From NCBI RefSeq assembly GCF_013155295.1, contig NZ_JABJXT010000001.1:310001-374000 (forward strand): a DNA stretch of 64,000 bases, written 5' to 3'. How positions within the stretch are numbered: position 1 is the first letter of the stretch; each line of letters starts with the position of its first letter. Positions 59,548 to 64,000 of this stretch are shown in pieces. Source of the DNA: Pseudogemmobacter hezensis. GTDB lineage: Bacteria > Pseudomonadota > Alphaproteobacteria > Rhodobacterales > Rhodobacteraceae. Position numbers and translations under genes: made by a program. Below the pieces are notes generated by a model. It made no database searches and was not told where the DNA came from. It was given only the letters and a program-made list of their open reading frames with translations.

Positions 59548-60048
59548 ATGAACAACGGCAAAGACCTTCCCTACCGCCCCTGTGTCGGCGTGGTTTTGGT
59601 GAACCACGACGGGCTGGTCTTTGCCGGGCAGCGCATTGATGGGGGCCGGGCAACCAGCCCCGCAGGCAAACTGGCCTGGCAAATGCCTCAGGGCGGCATT
59701 GATGAGGGCGAAAAGCCCAAAGACGCCGCCCTGCGCGAATTGTGGGAAGAGACCGGCGTTACTGCCGATCTTGTTGAAAAGATAGCGAAAACAGACGACT
59801 GGCTGACCTATGATCTGCCAGATGAGCTGATCGGCAAAGTCTGGGGCGGCAAATATCGCGGCCAGCGCCAGAAATGGTTCCTGCTGCGCTATCTGGGCGA
59901 GGACGATCAGATCAATATCGCCACCGAACACCCTGAGTTTTCGTCCTGGTGCTGGATTCGCGCGGATGAAATGGTGGCCTCGATCGTGCCGTTCAAACGT
60001 GCGGTCTATGAACAGGTCGCCCAGGCCTTCCGCGCCCATCTGGCCTGA
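59548..60048 (+). CDS. rppH: RNA pyrophosphohydrolase
   Basis: The 166-aa Nudix enzyme removes pyrophosphate from 5'-triphosphorylated RNA and so starts mRNA decay. The Nudix box is [23 protein letters not shown], with the three catalytic Glu. [11 protein letters not shown] and WQMPQGG at the start, and [10 protein letters not shown], place it in the RppH group rather than general Nudix proteins. It starts 5 bp after ctpA. Confidence 0.95.
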   Translation: MNNGKDLPYRPCVGVVLVNHDGLVFAGQRIDGGRATSPAGKLAWQMPQGGIDEGEKPKDAALRELWEETGVTADLVEKIAKTDDWLTYDLPDELIGKVWGGKYRGQRQKWFLLRYLGEDDQINIATEHPEFSSWCWIRADEMVASIVPFKRAVYEQVAQAFRAHLA

Positions 60049-60168
60049 TTGCTAGCGGGCCAGATGGTTAGCGGGCCTGATGCTTATCGGATCTGACTGG
60101 GGCCCGGCCTGACTGACGCCCGGCCTGATTGCCGCCTGACCCGCTTTCAGCCCGGCCCCGCTTTCAGC

Positions 60169-60216
60169 CTGCCCTGCCGCCGATCTGCCCTGCCGCCGAT
60201 CTGCCCTGCCGCCGAT
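60169..60216. repeat. Perfect 16-bp tandem repeat upstream of recJ, three units
   Basis: CTGCCCTGCCGCCGAT is repeated three times exactly (60169-60184, 60185-60200, 60201-60216). It lies in the 236-bp gap between rppH and recJ, 68 bp before the recJ start, where a leader RNA would be. Degenerate CCCGGCCTGA-like copies precede it. The period is not a multiple of three, in line with a non-coding location. Confidence 0.9.
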
Positions 60217-60284
60217 CTGCCTGCCCCGCTGGCCCTGCCGCAAATAACCTTGCACCTGGCAGCGATTTCGGCCAGCCATGTCGC

Positions 60285-62033
60285 ATGTCAAATTCTTCAG
60301 CATTTCTTGGTATCGACAGCTCACTCACCGGGCGTCGCTGGATCGGGCCTGACGCCGCGCAAGAGCGCCTCTCTGAGGCGATGGGCCAGCAAACCCGCCT
60401 GCCGCTGCCCCTGTGCCGCATCCTGACCGCCAGGGGCGTCAGCGCCGATCAGGCCAGCGCCTTCCTGACCCCGCAGCTGCGCGACCTGCTGCCCGACCCG
60501 CACAGCCTGCGCGATATGCAAAAGGCCGCCGCCCGCTTTCTGACCGCGCTGCAGCGGCGCGAGAAGATCGCCATCTTCGCCGATTATGATGTCGATGGCG
60601 GCTCATCAGCGGCGCTTTTGTTGACCTGGCTGCGCGAGATGGGGCATCAGGCCACGCTTTACATCCCCGACCGCATTGATGAGGGCTATGGCCCGAATGT
60701 GCCCGCCATGCAGGCGCTGGCGCGCGATCACAGCCTTATCATCTGCGTCGATTGCGGCACCCTGAGCCATGAGCCGGTTGCCGCTGCAAAACCCGCCGAT
60801 GTGGTCATTCTCGACCACCACCTGGGCGGCGAAACCCTGCCCGAGGCGCTGGCGGTGGTGAACCCGAACCGCCAGGATGAGGATGGCAGCCTCGCCCATC
60901 TCTGCGCCGCTGCGGTGGTCTTTCTGATGCTGGTCGAGGCGGGCCGCCAGCTGCGCGAGGCGGGCACGAAAGGCCCAGACCTCATGGCGCTGCTGGATCT
61001 GGTGGCGCTGGCCACCGTCGCCGATGTCGCGCCGCTGATCGGCGTGAACCGCGCCTTCGTGCGCCAGGGACTGAAGGTGATGGCCCGGCGCGAGCGGGTG
61101 GGCCTGCGCGCCCTTGCCGATGTCTCGCGCATGGATCAGGCCCCGACCGCCTATTCGCTGGGCTTCGTGCTGGGGCCGCGCATCAATGCCGGTGGCCGTA
61201 TCGGCGCGGCGGATCTGGGCGCGCGCCTGCTGGCCACCGCAGATGAGGCCGAGGCCGCCCGCCTCGCCAAACGCCTGGACGAGCTGAACTCTGAGCGCCG
61301 CGAAATCACCGAACGCGTGCGCGAAGAGGCCCTGGCCCAGGCCGAGGCCCATGGCACCGGGGGGGCGCTGGCCTGGGCTGCGGGCGATGGCTGGCATCCC
61401 GGCGTCGTCGGTATCGTGGCCGCACGCCTGAAAGAGGCCACGGGGCGGCCTGCGGTGGTAATCGGCTTTGACGGCGACCAGGGCAAAGGCTCGGCCCGCT
61501 CGGTCGCGGGGGTCGATCTTGGCGCGGCGGTGCACCGTCTGGCCGCCGAGGGGCTTTTGGAAAAGGGTGGCGGCCATAAGATGGCGGCCGGCCTCAGCCT
61601 GACCCGCGCCATGCTGGCCCCGGCAATGGCGCGGCTGGAAGAACTGCTGGCCCGCCAGGGGGCCGGTGCCTCTGGCCCCGATGATCTGCGAATCGACAGC
61701 ATCGTTTTGCCCGAGGCCGCATCCGTCGCCTTTATCGAGCAGATCGCCGCCGCCGGGCCCTTCGGTGCCTCGGCCCCTGCCCCGCGTTTCGTGATTCCCG
61801 CGGTGCCCGTGCAGGCCAGACGCATTGGAGAATCGCATCTGAAGCTGACCCTGCGCGGCGCGGGCGCGGGAATCGAAGCGATGGCCTTTGGTGCCGCCGA
61901 TACGCCGATGGGCCAGGCGCTGGCCGCAGGCGGGCACCGTCTTTTCCACCTGGCGGGGCGGCTGGAGGTGAACAATTGGGGCGGAAAATCACGGGTTCAG
62001 CTGCGTCTTGATGATGCCGCGACAGCTGATTGA
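60285..62033 (+). CDS. recJ: Single-stranded-DNA-specific exonuclease RecJ
   Basis: The 582-aa 5'-3' exonuclease has the DHH phosphoesterase motifs: FADYDVDGGSSAALLL (motif I, with GGSS where GATS is usual), ICVDCGT, VVILDHHLGG (the DHH), and DVAPLIGVNR. The DHHA1 part has ARSVAGVDLG and GGGHKMAAG. A C-terminal OB-like domain follows. The ATG at 60285 lacks a strong ribosome binding site; the frame continues upstream to 60129 through the repeat and would add a Pro-rich N terminus of no family likeness. Confidence 0.95.
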   Translation: MSNSSAFLGIDSSLTGRRWIGPDAAQERLSEAMGQQTRLPLPLCRILTARGVSADQASAFLTPQLRDLLPDPHSLRDMQKAAARFLTALQRREKIAIFADYDVDGGSSAALLLTWLREMGHQATLYIPDRIDEGYGPNVPAMQALARDHSLIICVDCGTLSHEPVAAAKPADVVILDHHLGGETLPEALAVVNPNRQDEDGSLAHLCAAAVVFLMLVEAGRQLREAGTKGPDLMALLDLVALATVADVAPLIGVNRAFVRQGLKVMARRERVGLRALADVSRMDQAPTAYSLGFVLGPRINAGGRIGAADLGARLLATADEAEAARLAKRLDELNSERREITERVREEALAQAEAHGTGGALAWAAGDGWHPGVVGIVAARLKEATGRPAVVIGFDGDQGKGSARSVAGVDLGAAVHRLAAEGLLEKGGGHKMAAGLSLTRAMLAPAMARLEELLARQGAGASGPDDLRIDSIVLPEAASVAFIEQIAAAGPFGASAPAPRFVIPAVPVQARRIGESHLKLTLRGAGAGIEAMAFGAADTPMGQALAAGGHRLFHLAGRLEVNNWGGKSRVQLRLDDAATAD

Positions 62034-62100
62034 AGATTTTGTTATTTTTCCTCTTGCGCATCCTTTGGCACAGCATTAGACACCGCTTCACAGAAAGAGT

Positions 62101-62175
62101 GGCCCGTTCGTCTATCGGTTAGGACGTCAGGTTTTCAACCTGAAAAGAGGGGTTCGACTCCCCTACGGGCTGCCA
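62101..62175 (+). tRNA. tRNA-Glu (UUC)
   Basis: All arms can be folded by eye: acceptor GGCCCGT with ACGGGCT (first pair G-U), D arm GTC...GAC, anticodon stem CAGGT/ACCTG with loop TTTTCAA (anticodon TTC), T arm GGGG-TTCGACT-CCCC, discriminator G and encoded CCA. No intron. It is alone and downstream of recJ; no integrase or att duplication was seen nearby. Confidence 0.95.
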
Positions 62176-62547
62176 CTTCTGTCTGATCTCCCAGAAAAAT
62201 CAGTGACTTGGAAAAACGCTTCGCAGCTGGTGCTGCAGCGGCTTTCGAAACATCTCATGCGAACCGGCCTTGGGTGTCAGGCCCTGACACCGGGCAGATC
62301 CGCTTTCGCCGCCTGCATCGCATGGCGGCTTTCTCAGCCATCAAAACCCATCATTTTATGCGCGGAACCCGGCGCTGCAGGGACCTGGTTTTTCCTCAGC
62401 CACACCCGCCCCGGCATGCCCCCCAGAATGGCCCGCCCGCCGCGACTCATCTTGCGTGGCAGGCTGCCCGGGATGCCATTTCCAGCCTGCAACCAGGCCT
62501 GGTCGATTCGCGAATCGGACAGGCCAGACAGCCTGCCCACCAGGGCC
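62176..62547. other. Gap after tRNA-Glu
   Basis: A 372-bp non-coding stretch between the tRNA and the AsmA-family gene end. It has TGTCAGGCCCTGACA (62268-62282), a perfect inverted repeat with 7-bp arms around one C. Frames in it do not resemble proteins. No mobile-element sign. Confidence 0.5.
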
Positions 62548-64000
62548 TCAGTTGCCGCCCAGCAGGCCCTCAAGCAGGCGGCCCGCCTCTTTTGACACCG
62601 CCTCACGGGCGCGGCGTTTGGCGGCATCTTCCAGGCTTTCATTCGCCCCCGCCTCAACGCCCAGTTCCGATTTCAGCTTTGCCTCAAGATCGGCTTTGGC
62701 GCGGTCTTCGGCCTCTTTGGCCTGCAGGCGCAGACGCTCTGCTGCGGCCTTTGCCTCGGCCTCCATCTTCTCGCGGGCGATGGTCTCAAGATCGAGGCGG
62801 TATTTCAGATCGGCCCAGGGCCCGGTGATCCGCAGCGGCACCATCACGCCGCCGGTTGCGGCCCCGCTGCTGTCGGTGCCCGGGAAAGCGGTCGGGCGCA
62901 GGCGCAGATCCAGATCCCGCGCCCCCAGCCCGATCCGCCCTGCACCATCTGCGGTGACATAGGGGGCGACAAGGCGCAGATCGCTGGTGGTCAGATTGCC
63001 ATCTGCAATCGTGAAGGTGCCTGCGATGCCGTCAAAGACCGTCCGCTGCCCCTCGCCCACATAAGAGATGTCGAGATTGCGCAGCATCCCCGCGATATCG
63101 AGGCCCCGGATCTCGCCCTTGCCCAGCGTCAGCGTGCCATCGCCCTGCAGGCTTTGCATGATCTCATCAATCGAATTGCCAACGCCCAGGAATTTCAGCG
63201 TCATCCCGGCACGGGTGGTCAGACGGTCCCAGCCGGCCAGATCCATCATCAGCGGCCCGGAATCGAGGCCCGCCAGCACCAGGTTGCCCCCGACCGACAG
63301 GCCACCGCGGCCATTGACGACAAACTCGCCCCTGATCGCGCCGCCATAGGCCGCCAGCTCGCGCAGATCAAAGACCGCGCGCGCCCGGTCGATGGTCAGC
63401 ATCAGCTGCGTCTGGCCGAATTTCACCAGGCCCAGATCAACCGCCCCCACCGCAAGGCTGAGGTTTGCATCCATCAGCCCAAGCGCCGAGACATCGATCC
63501 GCTCTTTCGGCCAGCCCGCCGCCTGCATGCCGCCACCGCTGCCGCCGGGGCGCTCTTCGCCGGCGCTTTCCCCCGAAAGGCCGCGCAGATCGAGCGTGCT
63601 GGCCCGCAGATTGCCCGAGAGTTTCGGCCGCGCCGCGCCAGGGCTGAAATCCATATCGCCAAGGATTACATTGTTGTCGGCCTCGATCTTTGCGTCACGC
63701 AGATAGGCCGCGCCTTTGGCATCCAGCACCACCTGGCCGTTAACCGTCAGCTTGCGGGCGCCAAACCCCTCAGGCGGGGGCGAGATCTGCACGCCCGCCG
63801 CCGCGCCCAGAGCCGCAAGGTCGCCAAGATCGGCCTGCAGCACCCCTTCGGCCGCCATCGGGTTCCAGCCGCCGCGCCCCTCAAAATTCACCTGCGCGGC
63901 CCCCGTCGCCATGGTCAGGCTTAAAGGCGAGACGCGGCCTTCGGCAAAGGCCTGGAAAAGCCCGCCCTGCAGCGCCAGCGTCACCTTCTGGCCATGGCTT
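62548..64000 (-). CDS. AsmA-family outer-membrane assembly protein, C-terminal part (runs off right edge)
   Basis: The reverse frame stays open to the window edge, with at least 483 visible codons. The sequence is typical of the AsmA C-terminal domain: repeated beta-strand units such as DLRELAAYGGAIRGEFVVNGRGG, LQGDGTLTLGKGEIRGLDIAGML, and APYVTADGAGRIGLGARDLDLRLRP, followed by a charged helical tail (about the last 95 residues, rich in Ala/Glu/Lys). AsmA proteins move lipids or help assemble the outer envelope. The N-terminal membrane segment and start lie outside the window; the GTG at 63984 is not the true start since the frame continues upstream (SHGQK). Confidence 0.9.
   Translation of the reverse strand, partial: SHGQKVTLALQGGLFQAFAEGRVSPLSLTMATGAAQVNFEGRGGWNPMAAEGVLQADLGDLAALGAAAGVQISPPPEGFGARKLTVNGQVVLDAKGAAYLRDAKIEADNNVILGDMDFSPGAARPKLSGNLRASTLDLRGLSGESAGEERPGGSGGGMQAAGWPKERIDVSALGLMDANLSLAVGAVDLGLVKFGQTQLMLTIDRARAVFDLRELAAYGGAIRGEFVVNGRGGLSVGGNLVLAGLDSGPLMMDLAGWDRLTTRAGMTLKFLGVGNSIDEIMQSLQGDGTLTLGKGEIRGLDIAGMLRNLDISYVGEGQRTVFDGIAGTFTIADGNLTTSDLRLVAPYVTADGAGRIGLGARDLDLRLRPTAFPGTDSSGAATGGVMVPLRITGPWADLKYRLDLETIAREKMEAEAKAAAERLRLQAKEAEDRAKADLEAKLKSELGVEAGANESLEDAAKRRAREAVSKEAGRLLEGLLGGN

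Noticed and set aside
2831-60216. CRISPR array
   Set aside because: The repeats are short, contiguous, differ from place to place and have no spacers; no cas gene is present.
62101-62547. tRNA-Glu as integration site
   Set aside because: No integrase, no duplicated tRNA 3' end and no foreign genes next to it.

Overview
The window is a 64 kb stretch of GC-rich, densely coding chromosome from an alphaproteobacterium, most likely a member of Rhodobacteraceae (Rhodobacter/Gemmobacter/Paracoccus-like). This rests on the fdsGBACD NAD-dependent formate dehydrogenase operon, the heparinase-purH-lspA-lipoprotein-M16-M16 and gpmI-envC-ctpA-rppH gene orders, and intergenic palindromes of a kind common in that family. 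Genus and species cannot be read from the sequence alone.

Layout. (1) 1-2.7 kb: the start of a gene running off the left edge, then a three-gene minus-strand operon of unknown function (coiled-coil protein, small membrane protein, 374-aa protein). (2) 3.0-3.8 kb: a porin-like outer-membrane protein followed by terminators. (3) 4.0-11.2 kb: a LysR regulator, a good LysR-type operator, and fdsG-B-A-C-D. (4) 11.3-24.4 kb: a four-gene minus-strand biosynthetic operon comprising a 2215-aa type I PKS (KS-AT-psiKR/KR-DH-ACP-TE), a GT2 glycosyltransferase, a 1555-aa NRPS (formyltransferase, adenylation domain split by a luciferase-like monooxygenase, carrier protein) and its own Sfp/EntD-type phosphopantetheinyl transferase. 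This is the most interesting part of the window. (5) 24.8-42.7 kb: an exopolysaccharide locus with polymerase/ligase, TagA-type transferase, several glycosyltransferases, BY-kinase-like and Wzz-like proteins, priming sugar-phosphate transferase, dTDP-L-rhamnose genes rfbCBDA, a flippase, and an SGNH-like/GH-A-like pair. (6) 43.1-64 kb: core genes: heparinase-like protein, purH, lspA, lipoprotein, two M16 proteins, mutL, rmuC, an EamA transporter, gpmI, envC-like, ctpA, rppH, recJ, tRNA-Glu and an AsmA-family protein running off the right edge.

How the parts fit. Formate oxidation by FdsABG stands alone metabolically. The PKS/NRPS operon carries its own carrier-protein activating enzyme and a releasing thioesterase, so it looks self-sufficient. 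My inference is that the NRPS makes an N-formylated, possibly oxidised, glycyl starter which the PKS extends once, reduces, dehydrates and releases. The rhamnosyltransferase-like GT2 inside the operon, with dTDP-rhamnose genes nearby, suggests either a glycosylated product or an interweaving with polysaccharide synthesis.

A second window-wide feature is the number of short degenerate tandem repeats (units of 11, 12, 15, 16 and 18 bp). They lie mostly at gene ends, in leaders, or as in-frame peptide repeats (for example in FdsC, the PKS tail, two GT2 enzymes, an M16 protease and the EnvC-like signal peptide). No insertion sequence, prophage, CRISPR array or replication origin was seen.
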